Source of the DNA: an uncultured Pelagibacteraceae bacterium
Lineage (GTDB): Bacteria > Pseudomonadota > Alphaproteobacteria > Pelagibacterales > Pelagibacteraceae
DNA: 64,000 bases
NCBI GenBank assembly: GCA_902526595.1
Contig: CABZLO010000004.1
Location: forward strand, 1-64,000
Direction of reading: 5' to 3'
In this document: positions 10,568 through 20,253 of the stretch, piece after piece
Position numbering within the stretch: the first letter of the stretch is position 1
Layout of the letters: each line of letters begins with the position of its first letter
Translations under genes and position numbers: made by a program
Notes under the pieces: generated by a model
The model's database searches: none
Told to the model about the DNA's origin: nothing
What the model saw: the letters and a program-made list of their open reading frames with translations, nothing else

Positions 10568-11266
10568 ATGCATATTTTATTAACAAGACCGCTAGAAGAT
10601 TGTTCTGAAATGATTGTTAAATTTAAATCCTTAGGTCATCAAGTTTCTCATCTACCTTTATTAAATGTTGAGGAAGTAGATTATGATAGAATTAATTTTA
10701 AAGATTTTCATGGAATTATTTTCACTAGTGCTAATGCTGTAAAATTTCTAAACCACAATGAAATTAATAAGACAATCAAATGTTTTTGTGTCGGTCAGAT
10801 AACTGAAAAAAAAGCAAGAAGTTTTGGTTTCCAAAATACAATTGCAGCAGAAGGTAATGTTTCAAACTTAAAAGAATTAATTTTGCAAAACTATGATGCA
10901 TCGAGTGGTCAGTTACTTTATATAAGTGGAGAAACCATATCTGCAGATCTTGACAAACAGTTGATAAATGAAGGTTATAGTATTAAGAGGATTGTGAATT
11001 ATAGAGTTAATCACAACATGAATTTTAATGAAGCCTTTGTTAAAGAATTAAAACAAAACATGCCTGACATGGTCTATGTTTACTCCCAAAATAGTGGATC
11101 AAGCTTTTTAAATTTTATCAAAATTCATCAATTAGAAAGTCAATGGATGGATACGAATTTAATGTGTATTGGTGAAAAAACTTCATCTATACTGAACGAA
11201 ATTAAATGGAAAAAGATATTTCTTTTTAATCCTGGAGAAGAGGAGTTTTTGTTATATAAAATTTAG
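10568..11266 (+). CDS. hemD: Uroporphyrinogen-III synthase
   Basis: LLTRPLEDCSEM, GIIFTSANAVKFL, SQNSGSSFLNF; directly follows hemC. Confidence 0.88.
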   Translation: MHILLTRPLEDCSEMIVKFKSLGHQVSHLPLLNVEEVDYDRINFKDFHGIIFTSANAVKFLNHNEINKTIKCFCVGQITEKKARSFGFQNTIAAEGNVSNLKELILQNYDASSGQLLYISGETISADLDKQLINEGYSIKRIVNYRVNHNMNFNEAFVKELKQNMPDMVYVYSQNSGSSFLNFIKIHQLESQWMDTNLMCIGEKTSSILNEIKWKKIFLFNPGEEEFLLYKI

Positions 11267-11268
11267 CC

Positions 11269-12354
11269 ATGGATATAATAAATAATTTTTCTGAAATATT
11301 TTTGTCGGTTTGGAATAAGGGAATTCTTGGAGTTGATATTTTTCAAATTTTAATTGGTATTGGTATATTTTTAGTTTTTCTGATTTTTAGAGGTCTCATC
11401 AGTAAATTAGTTATTAAAAAATTAGAAATTATATCAAAGCGAACTACAAATAAACTAGACGATACTTTTGTTCGATCTTTAGAAGGGCCCGCAAGATTTC
11501 TGCCAATTGTTTTAGGTTTTTTTATTGCAAGTTATTACATGACTTTTTCTGCCGAAGGTAGGGATGTTGTAGATACTATTAACAGAACCTTAATAACAAT
11601 TTTAATATTTTGGGTCATTCATCAAATAATAGAACCAGTATCTTATATATTAAGTGGACTAGATAAACTTCTAACAAGAGAACTTATTGGATGGATAATT
11701 AAATCATTAAAAGTATTAATTTTTATACTTGGGTTAGCTGCTGTTCTTGAGTTATGGGGAATTAAAATTGGTCCAATAATTGCAGGACTTGGTTTGTTTG
11801 GTGTTGCGGTAGCTTTAGGTGCACAAGATTTATTTAAAAATCTAATTTCAGGAATTTTAGTATTAGTTGAAAAAAGATTTAAAATTGGAGATTGGATTGC
11901 TGTTGAAGGAATTATAGAAGGGATTGTTGAAAAAATTGGTTTTAGATCCACAACAATTAGAAAGTTTGATAAGTCTCTAGCAATTATTCCAAACTTTCAG
12001 TTTGCAGAAAATGCAGTGATAAATGTTAGTGAAACTTCAAATTGGAGAGTGAGGTGGATTATAACTCTTCAGTATGACTCTACAATTGATCAATTAAAAA
12101 AAGTGAGAGACGAAATAGAGGAATATATTAATAAAAGTGAAGACTTTAACCAAGCAACAGGAGTTGCTGTAAGAATAGAAAAATTTTCAGACAGCTCTAT
12201 TGATTTACTGGTGAGATGTTTCACAAATTCTAATAGTTGGAGTAATTCTTTAGAAGTGAAAGAGAGATTAGCAATCGAAATAAAAAAGATAGTTGAAAAA
12301 AATGGTGCTTCTTTTGCTTTCCCAAGTCAGTCGATTTATGTTGAAAAAAAATGA
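11269..12354 (+). CDS. Small-conductance mechanosensitive channel (MscS family)
   Basis: GLGLFGVAVALGAQDLFKNLISGILVLVEKRFKIGDWI signature. Confidence 0.93.
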   Translation: MDIINNFSEIFLSVWNKGILGVDIFQILIGIGIFLVFLIFRGLISKLVIKKLEIISKRTTNKLDDTFVRSLEGPARFLPIVLGFFIASYYMTFSAEGRDVVDTINRTLITILIFWVIHQIIEPVSYILSGLDKLLTRELIGWIIKSLKVLIFILGLAAVLELWGIKIGPIIAGLGLFGVAVALGAQDLFKNLISGILVLVEKRFKIGDWIAVEGIIEGIVEKIGFRSTTIRKFDKSLAIIPNFQFAENAVINVSETSNWRVRWIITLQYDSTIDQLKKVRDEIEEYINKSEDFNQATGVAVRIEKFSDSSIDLLVRCFTNSNSWSNSLEVKERLAIEIKKIVEKNGASFAFPSQSIYVEKK

Positions 12355-12641
12355 TAGCAATTTTTTATTTAGTTTTACAAATTTTAAAACTTTATTCGTA
12401 TGTTGTAATTGCCAATGTAATTGTTAGTTGGTTAATTGCTTTTAACGTCTTAAATACCCAAAACAGATTTGTTTATTCTCTATTAGAATTAACCTATAGA
12501 CTTACAGATCCACTTTTAAATAAAATCAGACGTTTTATACCTAATTTAGGATCTTTAGACATATCCCCTGTAATTCTTCTTCTATTGATTTGGTTTATTG
12601 AAATGTGTATGAAGCTCTACATCGCGCCAATGATTTTTTAG
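12351..12641 (+). CDS. YggT family membrane protein
   Basis: 96 aa; VIVSWLIAFN...LTYRLTDPLLNKIRRFIPNLGSLDISPVILLLLIWF. Confidence 0.9.
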   Translation: MIAIFYLVLQILKLYSYVVIANVIVSWLIAFNVLNTQNRFVYSLLELTYRLTDPLLNKIRRFIPNLGSLDISPVILLLLIWFIEMCMKLYIAPMIF

Positions 12642-12650
12642 AAAGATGAA

Positions 12651-13496
12651 ATGATTTTAATAGATGGAAAGAAAGCTGCTGCAGAGTTAAGAGAAGAGCT
12701 TAAACATGAAGTTACAAGTTTAAAAGCTAAATACAATAGAGTGCCAGGTTTAACAGTTATCCTGATAGGAGATTTAACTCCAAGCCAAATTTATGTGAGA
12801 AATAAAGAAAAATCTGCAAATGAGGTAGGTTTAAAATCTGAAGTTATTAAATATCCAGATTCAGTAGAGGAAAAAACAGTATTAGAAAAAATTGAAGAAT
12901 TAAATAAAGACGAAACAGTTTCAGGAATTCTAGTTCAGCTCCCGCTGCCAAAACATATTGATAAACAAAAAGTTATTGAAACTATTTTACCGTCAAAAGA
13001 TGTTGATGGATTTCATCCAATGAATGTAGGAAATCTTTCTTCTGGATATGAAAGTTCAGTGCCATGTACTCCTTTAGGTTGTTATTTATTAATCAAAAAA
13101 GTTGAGCCTAACTTAAAAGGAAAGAAAGCAGTAATAGTTGGAAGGTCAAATTTAAATGGAAAGCCAATGACGCAACTTCTTTTAAAAGAAAATTGCACAG
13201 TGACAGTAACTCATTCAAAAACTAAAGACCTGAAAGCAGAATGTTTAGAGGCAGATATCATAGTTGCTGCTGTTGGAATTCCAGAGCTTGTCAAAGGTGA
13301 CTGGGTTAAAAAAGATACGATAGTTATTGATGTAGGTATAAATAAGACCGATAAAGGTATTGTTGGAGATGTTGATTTTGATGAAGTTTCTAAAAATGCA
13401 AAAGCATTAACACCGGTCCCAGGTGGTGTTGGACCTATGACAATCGCTTGTTTATTGAAAAATACTATAGAGTGTTTCAAAAGATCGCAAATTTAG
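12651..13496 (+). CDS. folD: Methylenetetrahydrofolate dehydrogenase/cyclohydrolase
   Basis: GILVQLPLPKHID, KDVDGFHPMNVG, VIVGRSNLNGKPM, TPVPGGVGPMTIA. Confidence 0.97.
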   Translation: MILIDGKKAAAELREELKHEVTSLKAKYNRVPGLTVILIGDLTPSQIYVRNKEKSANEVGLKSEVIKYPDSVEEKTVLEKIEELNKDETVSGILVQLPLPKHIDKQKVIETILPSKDVDGFHPMNVGNLSSGYESSVPCTPLGCYLLIKKVEPNLKGKKAVIVGRSNLNGKPMTQLLLKENCTVTVTHSKTKDLKAECLEADIIVAAVGIPELVKGDWVKKDTIVIDVGINKTDKGIVGDVDFDEVSKNAKALTPVPGGVGPMTIACLLKNTIECFKRSQI

Positions 13497-13533
13497 CAAT
13501 TAAATCTCACAATTTATTCTGTTACTCTAAGAT

Positions 13534-13737
13534 ATGAAAAAACCAAAGTATCCCTACAGGATTGCCATAATTTTTCTTTTATTAACTTTTCCAACAATTG
13601 GAGCCACTCAACTCGGTTGGTACCTTCACGATCAACAAACAGGATTTGATTATGGAATGATAGTAGGCACTGTATCAGTAATCTATGCAGCTTATTTATT
13701 GTACGAAAAAAAATGGAGAGAGGAAGATGAAGATTAG
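13534..13737 (+). CDS. Small membrane protein, unknown function
   Basis: 67 aa with two predicted TM segments; tightly spaced with the next gene. Confidence 0.7.
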   Translation: MKKPKYPYRIAIIFLLLTFPTIGATQLGWYLHDQQTGFDYGMIVGTVSVIYAAYLLYEKKWREEDED

Positions 13738-13740
13738 TTT

Positions 13741-14007
13741 ATGGAAAAAATAATTTTTTTTGGATTAGTAATCCCTATTATGGGTTACGTTCTATATTTA
13801 GGTGGCATGGCAATTATGAATGGATTTAATGCTAAGGAAGCCAATAGAGCTGAAAAAGAAGAAGTTGAAGAAGAAACCAAGACAACCATATCAGCTGATA
13901 ACGCTTCACTGAGTGATGAATTAGCAAAATTAAATAGTTTGCGAGAAAGTGGAGTGCTTACTCAAGAGGAGTTTGAGAAAGCAAAAAATAAATTATTAAA
14001 TACCTAA
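13741..14007 (+). CDS. SHOCT domain-containing small membrane protein
   Basis: C-terminal LSDELAKLNSLRESGVLTQEEFEKAKNKLL matches SHOCT pattern. Confidence 0.82.
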   Translation: MEKIIFFGLVIPIMGYVLYLGGMAIMNGFNAKEANRAEKEEVEEETKTTISADNASLSDELAKLNSLRESGVLTQEEFEKAKNKLLNT

Positions 14008-14008
14008 G

Positions 14009-14800
14009 ATGTTAAGAATTATTCCCAATAAAAATAATATTGGGGCTGAGATTGACACCGATCTTCAAAAACTTTCAAAAGAAAATTTCAAAATCATTAT
14101 GAATACTCTAAATAAATATGGGATGATCTTTTTTAGAAGACAAAATCTTTCTTCTAAACATTATGTTGAGTTTGCTAAAAATTTTGGAAAACTCGCAAAT
14201 TATCCTAGATTAAAAGGATTAAACAAAAAATATCCTCAGATAACTGTTGTTCAAAGAAAAGAAAGTGATAAAGGGCCAAGTTTTGGGGAGCAGTTTCACA
14301 CAGACTCTATTTATACAAAAAAACCACCAAGATTTACAATGTTGTTATCAAAATTAGTTCCAAGAAAAGGAAAAGCAAATACCGAATTTTGTTCGCAGTA
14401 TTATGCTTTTAAAGATTTAACAAAATCTATGAAAAGAAAGTTATCAAGCTTAAAGGGTGTCTATTCCTCGGAAGGACCAATTTCAATTACCACAAAAGAG
14501 AGAGTGAAAGAGAAAGGGAAGAAAATAAAAGAATTAAAATCTACTCATAAAATTATAAGAAAAATTAGTTCAAATTATGCAATTTACTCTAGCCCAGGTC
14601 ATCTAGTTGGATTTCAGCCAAAAATAAAAAATACAATTAATTTAAAAAAAAAATTATTCAAACATCAAATTAAAAAAAAATTTCAACATTCTTTAGAATG
14701 GGAAAAAAATCAATTAGCTATTTGGGATAACAGATCCATGTTGCATCAAGCAACACCTTTTAAAGGTAATAGAATTATGCACAGAATAACAATTCTTTAA
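14009..14800 (+). CDS. TauD/TfdA family dioxygenase
   Basis: EQFHTDSIY (HxD) and WDNRSMLHQATPF...NRIMHR motifs. Confidence 0.9.
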   Translation: MLRIIPNKNNIGAEIDTDLQKLSKENFKIIMNTLNKYGMIFFRRQNLSSKHYVEFAKNFGKLANYPRLKGLNKKYPQITVVQRKESDKGPSFGEQFHTDSIYTKKPPRFTMLLSKLVPRKGKANTEFCSQYYAFKDLTKSMKRKLSSLKGVYSSEGPISITTKERVKEKGKKIKELKSTHKIIRKISSNYAIYSSPGHLVGFQPKIKNTINLKKKLFKHQIKKKFQHSLEWEKNQLAIWDNRSMLHQATPFKGNRIMHRITIL

Positions 14801-15861
14801 TTTTTCTCCATTAACCATAATTTATCACTTGCTAAAAAATAAATTTTACCATTTTTAGGATGTACTTGAATGTCTCTTAGTCTTCCAATTTTATCTTTAA
14901 AGACTAAATTCTCTTTAACATTAGATAGATCAGAAAAATCAATTGTTCTTAATGATTTATCCTTTAAAGAAGTTACTAAAGCGAGACCATTCCATTCTTT
15001 AAATTCTGAACCTTTGTAAATTGTGATTGCGCTGGTTGCAATTGAAGGAACCCAGTATTTAATAGCTTTTGTGAAGCCAGGCTTCCATTTTGGTCCAATT
15101 TTGCTTCCTGAATAATTTGTTCCACCCCAGCCTAAAATTTTCCATCCATAGTTTTCACCTTTTTTTGCTTCACCAAACCAATCTCCTCCTTTGGCTCCGT
15201 GATTACTCATATAAATTTTTCCATCATAAGGTGAAAGTGTTAAACCTTGAGGGTTTCTAATACCTATTTGATATATTTCTGGCAGCCAATCTGACTTTCC
15301 TTCGAACTTCGGATTGTCTTTAGGTATGCTTCCATCTAAGTGTATCCTTATAATACTACCTGGATGCTGAGTTGGATCTTGTGCAATCATACCTTGTCCT
15401 CTTTCACCAGCAGATGCAAATAAATAATTATCTTTAATAGCTAGTCTTGATCCAAAATGATATCCAGAGTCTATTGGTGGATTAGCTTGAAAGATATTTT
15501 TAAAATCTAATTCTCGTTTATTTAATTTCGCTTTCGCAATTGAAGTGCTAGTTTTCCAATTAACTCTATTTTCAGTATAAGAAATCCAAACAGTATTGTT
15601 TTGATAAATAATATCTAGCAATCCTCCTTGACCATACTCTAAAAAATTCAAATTATGTTTTACTTCTAAAATTTCTTTTGTAGCAATATTTATAATTTTT
15701 ATCTTTCCACTTTTTTCCGTAATTATTATTTCGTTCTCACTGATAAAAGACGAGCCCCACGGATCTTTAAGATTAGCAATTTTTTCAAAGTTTAAATTTT
15801 CAGAAAAACCATTTGAACATAGAAAAGCAAAAAAAATAATAGATAAGAAAAATCTAATCAC
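14797..15861 (-). CDS. PQQ-dependent sugar dehydrogenase (glucose/sorbosone dehydrogenase fold), exported
   Basis: NPQGLTLSPYDGKIYMSNHGAKGGD, ENYGWKILGWG. The supplied ORF starts at 15897, but GTG at 15861 directly after the SDR stop gives a clean signal peptide (IRFFLSIIFFAFLCSNGFSEN). Confidence 0.88.
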   Translation of the reverse strand: MIRFFLSIIFFAFLCSNGFSENLNFEKIANLKDPWGSSFISENEIIITEKSGKIKIINIATKEILEVKHNLNFLEYGQGGLLDIIYQNNTVWISYTENRVNWKTSTSIAKAKLNKRELDFKNIFQANPPIDSGYHFGSRLAIKDNYLFASAGERGQGMIAQDPTQHPGSIIRIHLDGSIPKDNPKFEGKSDWLPEIYQIGIRNPQGLTLSPYDGKIYMSNHGAKGGDWFGEAKKGENYGWKILGWGGTNYSGSKIGPKWKPGFTKAIKYWVPSIATSAITIYKGSEFKEWNGLALVTSLKDKSLRTIDFSDLSNVKENLVFKDKIGRLRDIQVHPKNGKIYFLASDKLWLMEKN

Positions 15862-15862
15862 T

Positions 15863-16573
15863 TTATGAAAGTTTAGATCTACCACCATCAACAGCAATTA
15901 TTTGACCTGTAACCCAAGAACTATCTTCAGTTATTAAAAATTTAGCTAATGAAGCCGAGTCTTTGCCTTCACCCAATCTTTTTAAAGGATGAGCCTTTGC
16001 GATACCTTCTGCAATTGCTGTATTTTTTAACATTGGTTCTGCAATTTTGGATTTTGTTAGACTTGGAGCAACACAGTTTACTCTAATGTGTGGAGCAAAT
16101 TCTGCAGCAAGAGAAACCGTTAAACCCTCAACAGCTGCTTTTGTAGATGCGATAATAGCATGGTTAGTAAAACCTCTTTGTGCAGCAACAGTTGAAAATA
16201 AAACAATTGAACCTTTATTTTTCTTTAGGCTTTCTTGATATCCTTTGATCGCTTCAACTGCTGAATATAAATTTAATTTCATACATTTAGTGAAATCTTC
16301 TTCCTTTACCATTCGTAAAGGTTTTAAATCAATTGAACCAACGCAGTAAGCAATCCCTTTTATTTCTGGGACATCAGCTTTGACTTTTTCTATAAAACCC
16401 TCTTCTAAAACGTCAGCAACTGTGAATGAACATCCTAGTTTATCTGCGATAGCGTTTACTTCACTTTCGTTCCTTGCGACTAAATGAATATCATTACCAG
16501 AATTTTTTAATTGTTCTGATAGATTAGAGCCAATAGATCCTGTCGCACCAAAAATGAGATATTTTTCTGACAT
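15863..16573 (-). CDS. SDR family oxidoreductase
   Basis: IFGATGSIGSNL (variant GxxxGxG), VAAQRGFTNHAIIASTKAAVEGL (S/Y-type active-site region), C-terminal GQIIAVDGGRS. Confidence 0.9.
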   Translation of the reverse strand: MSEKYLIFGATGSIGSNLSEQLKNSGNDIHLVARNESEVNAIADKLGCSFTVADVLEEGFIEKVKADVPEIKGIAYCVGSIDLKPLRMVKEEDFTKCMKLNLYSAVEAIKGYQESLKKNKGSIVLFSTVAAQRGFTNHAIIASTKAAVEGLTVSLAAEFAPHIRVNCVAPSLTKSKIAEPMLKNTAIAEGIAKAHPLKRLGEGKDSASLAKFLITEDSSWVTGQIIAVDGGRSKLS

Positions 16574-16600
16574 AAAAATTTTTATTAGTTATATTTAATC

Positions 16601-18091
16601 ATGAAGTTATTTTTTATACTTGGTAATCAATTATTTCCAACAAAATACATCGACCGCTTCAAAAAAGACCATACGTTCTTTATGGCAGAAGATAAAGGTT
16701 TATGCACTTATGAAAAGCATCATAAGCAAAAAATTTTATTGTTCCTATCTTCTATGCGGTCCTATGCTGATAGTCTTAAGAAAAATAAATTTAAATTAGA
16801 ATATTCAAAAATCGAAGATAAAGAATTTAGTGAAGATTATTTAAAAAAATTAAAAAAAATTATTACCCAAAAAAAAATCAAAGAAATTTCTAGCTTTGAG
16901 ATAGAAGACAAGCCTTTTGAACAAAAGATTTCCATGTTTTTTAAAAAAGAAAAGATTGATTGGAATATCTTACAAACACCAATGTTTTTAAATTCTCGTG
17001 AAGAATTTAAAAAATATTTAGGAAATTCAAAAAAACCATTTATGGCAACTTTCTACAAAGAGGTTAGAAAAAAATCTGGAATATTAATGGGTTCTGACGG
17101 CAATCCTATTGGTGGTAAGTGGAGTTTTGACGAAGACAATAGAAATAAATTACCCAAAGATATTTCAATACCTAAATTTCCTAAAATTAAAGAAACAAAT
17201 CATACAAAAAAATTAAAACCTATTATTGAAAAATTATTCAAAGATCATCCAGGTAGTACAAATAATTTTTGGTTTGCAACAGAATATGATGATGTTGTGA
17301 AACTTTTGAATTTTTTTATAAAAGAAAAATCAAATTTATTTGGTGACTACGAAGATGCCGTAGATCAAAAAGATAATATTCTTTTTCACAGTGCTCTAAG
17401 TCCCTATATTAATCTTGGCTTAATAACGCCAGAATTTATAATTCAAAAAGTTCTAGATTTTCATAAAAAAAATAAAATTAGAATGAATTCTATTGAAGGA
17501 TATATTCGTCAAGTGATTGGTTGGAGAGAATTTATGCGAGGAATTTACCAAGGTTATTCAAAAGAAATGGAAAATGGAAATTTTTTTAAACAAAATAGAA
17601 AAATGAAAAATTCTTGGTACGAGGGAAATACAGGTCTTCCCCCATTAGATTATGCGATTAAAAATGCTGTTAATCACGGATGGTCACATCATATCGAGAG
17701 ATTAATGATTTTATCAAATATTATGAACTTGTGCGAGATCAAACCTATGATCGTTTACAAATGGTTTATGGAAATGTTTGTAGACTCTTCCGACTGGGTG
17801 ATGGTTCCAAATGTATATGGTATGGGGCTATTTAGTGATGGAGGAATTTTTGCAACCAAACCTTATATATGCGGATCGGCATATTTTATGAAAATGATGG
17901 ATTTTAAAAAAGGTGAGTGGTGTAATACTATGGATGGTCTTTATTGGAGATTTATAGATAGAAATAGAAAATTCTTTTTAAAAAACCCTCGTTTATCTAT
18001 GATGGTTAGGATATTTGATAAAATGAAAGCAGACAGAAAAAAATTAATTTTATCTGAAGCAGAAAAATTTATCAAACAAAATACTGCATAG
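16601..18091 (+). CDS. Cryptochrome/photolyase-related protein (FeS-BCP/PhrB-like clade)
   Basis: 496 aa; MKLFFILGNQLFPTK..., GYIRQVIGWREFMRGIY, HHIERLMILSNIMNLCEIKP, VPNVYGMGLFSDGG, DGLYWRFI. Confidence 0.9.
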   Translation: MKLFFILGNQLFPTKYIDRFKKDHTFFMAEDKGLCTYEKHHKQKILLFLSSMRSYADSLKKNKFKLEYSKIEDKEFSEDYLKKLKKIITQKKIKEISSFEIEDKPFEQKISMFFKKEKIDWNILQTPMFLNSREEFKKYLGNSKKPFMATFYKEVRKKSGILMGSDGNPIGGKWSFDEDNRNKLPKDISIPKFPKIKETNHTKKLKPIIEKLFKDHPGSTNNFWFATEYDDVVKLLNFFIKEKSNLFGDYEDAVDQKDNILFHSALSPYINLGLITPEFIIQKVLDFHKKNKIRMNSIEGYIRQVIGWREFMRGIYQGYSKEMENGNFFKQNRKMKNSWYEGNTGLPPLDYAIKNAVNHGWSHHIERLMILSNIMNLCEIKPMIVYKWFMEMFVDSSDWVMVPNVYGMGLFSDGGIFATKPYICGSAYFMKMMDFKKGEWCNTMDGLYWRFIDRNRKFFLKNPRLSMMVRIFDKMKADRKKLILSEAEKFIKQNTA

Positions 18092-18222
18092 TGAAAAAAG
18101 AAAATCTACCATCTAAAATTTGTTTAGTTTGCCAAAGACCCTTTAAATGGAGAAAAAAGTGGAGACTAAATTGGAATAAAGTTAAGTATTGTTCAAAAAA
18201 ATGTTCAAATCAAAAAATTTAA
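18091..18222 (+). CDS. DUF2256 domain-containing small zinc-ribbon-like protein
   Basis: GTG-start ORF absent from supplied track; VKKENLPSKICLVCQRPFKWRKKWRLNWNKVKYCSKKCSNQKI*; CxxC...CxxxC; start overlaps photolyase stop (TAGTG). Confidence 0.88.
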   Translation: MKKENLPSKICLVCQRPFKWRKKWRLNWNKVKYCSKKCSNQKI

Positions 18223-18266
18223 ATTTGTCACAGAGACTAGTTTAAAAAAGAAATTATACAAATCCC

Positions 18267-19724
18267 ATGAACAAGATTGTTTGGTTTAGATATGATTTAA
18301 GACTAATTGATAATGATGCTTTTTTAAATGCAATTAAAAATGGCAATATTTTACCAATTTTTATATTTGATAAGGGTTATTTTAAATTAGAAGTCTCTAG
18401 TAGTTTTCATTTGAAGTTTATAATTGAGTCACTCAAAGAACTCGACAATATATTACAAAAAGAATTTGGTACTAACTTAAATATATATTATGGAGATACT
18501 CTAGAAATATTAAAAAAAATTATAGAAAATTTTAATATTAATGAGGTTTTCTCAAATAAAATATTCAAGAACAAATATTTAAATGATTTAGATTTAAATT
18601 TAAAAAATTTTTTTATTTCAAAAAATGTCAAATGGAATTTTTATAATCAATTTGGAATCCAATTAAATCACAGAGAACGATACAAATGGTCTGCTAATTG
18701 GAATAAATTCATAAATAGTAGACTAACTACTGGTAAATCAAATTGTAAATTTCTATTTGATCAAAAGTTAGATAATTTTGACATTATCGAAACAAATGAA
18801 ATTGATAGTAAATTTATACAAAAAGGTGGTAGAAAGCACGCATTAGACTTACTAGATAGTTTTCTAGATTCTAGATCAGAGAATTATCAACAAGAGATGT
18901 CTTCACCTTTAACTGGCGAAAAATCCTGTTCAAGATTAAGTCCTCATATTACATATGGAAATATTTCTCTTAAAGAAATATACAACAAAACAAAAAAAAA
19001 AATTAATACTATTGAGTCTTATTCAAATAAAAAATCATTATTAGCTTTTAAAAGTAGATTAGCTTGGCACTGCCATTTTATTCAAAAATTGTATGATGAA
19101 CCTGAAATTGAATTTACTAATTTAAATAAGGCTTATGATGGACTCAGAGAAAATGACTTTAATGAAGATTACTTTTTAGCTTGGAAGGAGGGCAAAACTG
19201 GATTTCCATTTGTTGATGCCTGTATCCGTTATTTAATTAAAACAGGTTGGATTAATTTTAGAATGAGAGCAATGCTTGTATCTTTTGCTTCATATCAGCT
19301 TTGGCTAGATTGGAAAAAAACTTCAAAACACATGGCTAAATTATTTACAGATTATGAGCCTGGTATCCATTACTCTCAATTTCAAATGCAATCAGGTACA
19401 ACTGGAATAAACTCTATTAGAATTTACAATCCAATTAAACAATCTTTTGATCAAGATGTTGATGGTAAATTCATACGTAAATGGGTGCCAGAATTAAGGA
19501 GTATTCCAGATAAATTAGTTCACGAACCATGGAAATTGACCTATCTGGATCAAAAAGGTTTGGGAATAGAGATTGGTACTGATTACCCTTCACCAATTGT
19601 TGATAATAAGATTTCTACTAAGTTAGCAAAAGATAAGATATGGAATGTTAAAAAATCTACAAAGTCAAAAATTATATCCAAAGATATTTTAAATAAACAT
19701 GCGAGCTTGTCGTTAAGAAGATAG
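18267..19724 (+). CDS. phrB: Deoxyribodipyrimidine photolyase (classical FAD-binding photolyase)
   Basis: IVWFRYDLRLIDNDAFLNAI N-terminal antenna domain; KTGFPFVDACIRYLIKTGWINFRMRAMLVSFASY; HYSQFQMQSGTTGINSIRIYNP. Confidence 0.92.
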   Translation: MNKIVWFRYDLRLIDNDAFLNAIKNGNILPIFIFDKGYFKLEVSSSFHLKFIIESLKELDNILQKEFGTNLNIYYGDTLEILKKIIENFNINEVFSNKIFKNKYLNDLDLNLKNFFISKNVKWNFYNQFGIQLNHRERYKWSANWNKFINSRLTTGKSNCKFLFDQKLDNFDIIETNEIDSKFIQKGGRKHALDLLDSFLDSRSENYQQEMSSPLTGEKSCSRLSPHITYGNISLKEIYNKTKKKINTIESYSNKKSLLAFKSRLAWHCHFIQKLYDEPEIEFTNLNKAYDGLRENDFNEDYFLAWKEGKTGFPFVDACIRYLIKTGWINFRMRAMLVSFASYQLWLDWKKTSKHMAKLFTDYEPGIHYSQFQMQSGTTGINSIRIYNPIKQSFDQDVDGKFIRKWVPELRSIPDKLVHEPWKLTYLDQKGLGIEIGTDYPSPIVDNKISTKLAKDKIWNVKKSTKSKIISKDILNKHASLSLRR

Positions 19725-19728
19725 AATT

Positions 19729-20253
19729 ATGAATTTAGAAAAATATAAATGGAAAAGTAGAATTTTATTAGTAAATACACCAAATTTTAAACACAAATCA
19801 TATCAAAGAGCAAAAAAAATATATCAAAGCAAGATTAAGGAATTCCATAAAAGATATGTAAAATTAATTTGTAAATCAAATAAAAACAAAACTTTTTCAA
19901 TAAATCTTATTGGTTTCGATGGAAAATCAAAAAAAATTATGAATGATTTAAAACCCAAGCTAGTTTTCCAAATAATTGACAAGATGCCATTAGGTAAAAA
20001 AATTAGACCAATTAACCTATCTTTATATTCTGATTATAATCCTAAAACCACAACACATGGATTAGGATTTAAAAATAAAGAAAAAGCTTTATTTACAATT
20101 AATAAAATTAAAAATAGATCTACAAAGTATCAAGTAAATGTAGTTTCGACCATGCTTGGTAGAGCCAAAAATCATCCAAACAAAACTAAAGACATGGGTG
20201 GAGCTATAAAAGTATTTGAAGATTGGTTGAAACGATATAAGAGAAAAAAATGA
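19729..20253 (+). CDS. DUF4174-like protein with extra C-terminal domain
   Basis: N-terminal YKWKSRILLVNTPN ... NLIGFDGKSKKIMNDLKPKLVFQIIDKMPLGKKI resembles DUF4174; residues after ~95 form a separate basic domain. Confidence 0.65.
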   Translation: MNLEKYKWKSRILLVNTPNFKHKSYQRAKKIYQSKIKEFHKRYVKLICKSNKNKTFSINLIGFDGKSKKIMNDLKPKLVFQIIDKMPLGKKIRPINLSLYSDYNPKTTTHGLGFKNKEKALFTINKIKNRSTKYQVNVVSTMLGRAKNHPNKTKDMGGAIKVFEDWLKRYKRKK

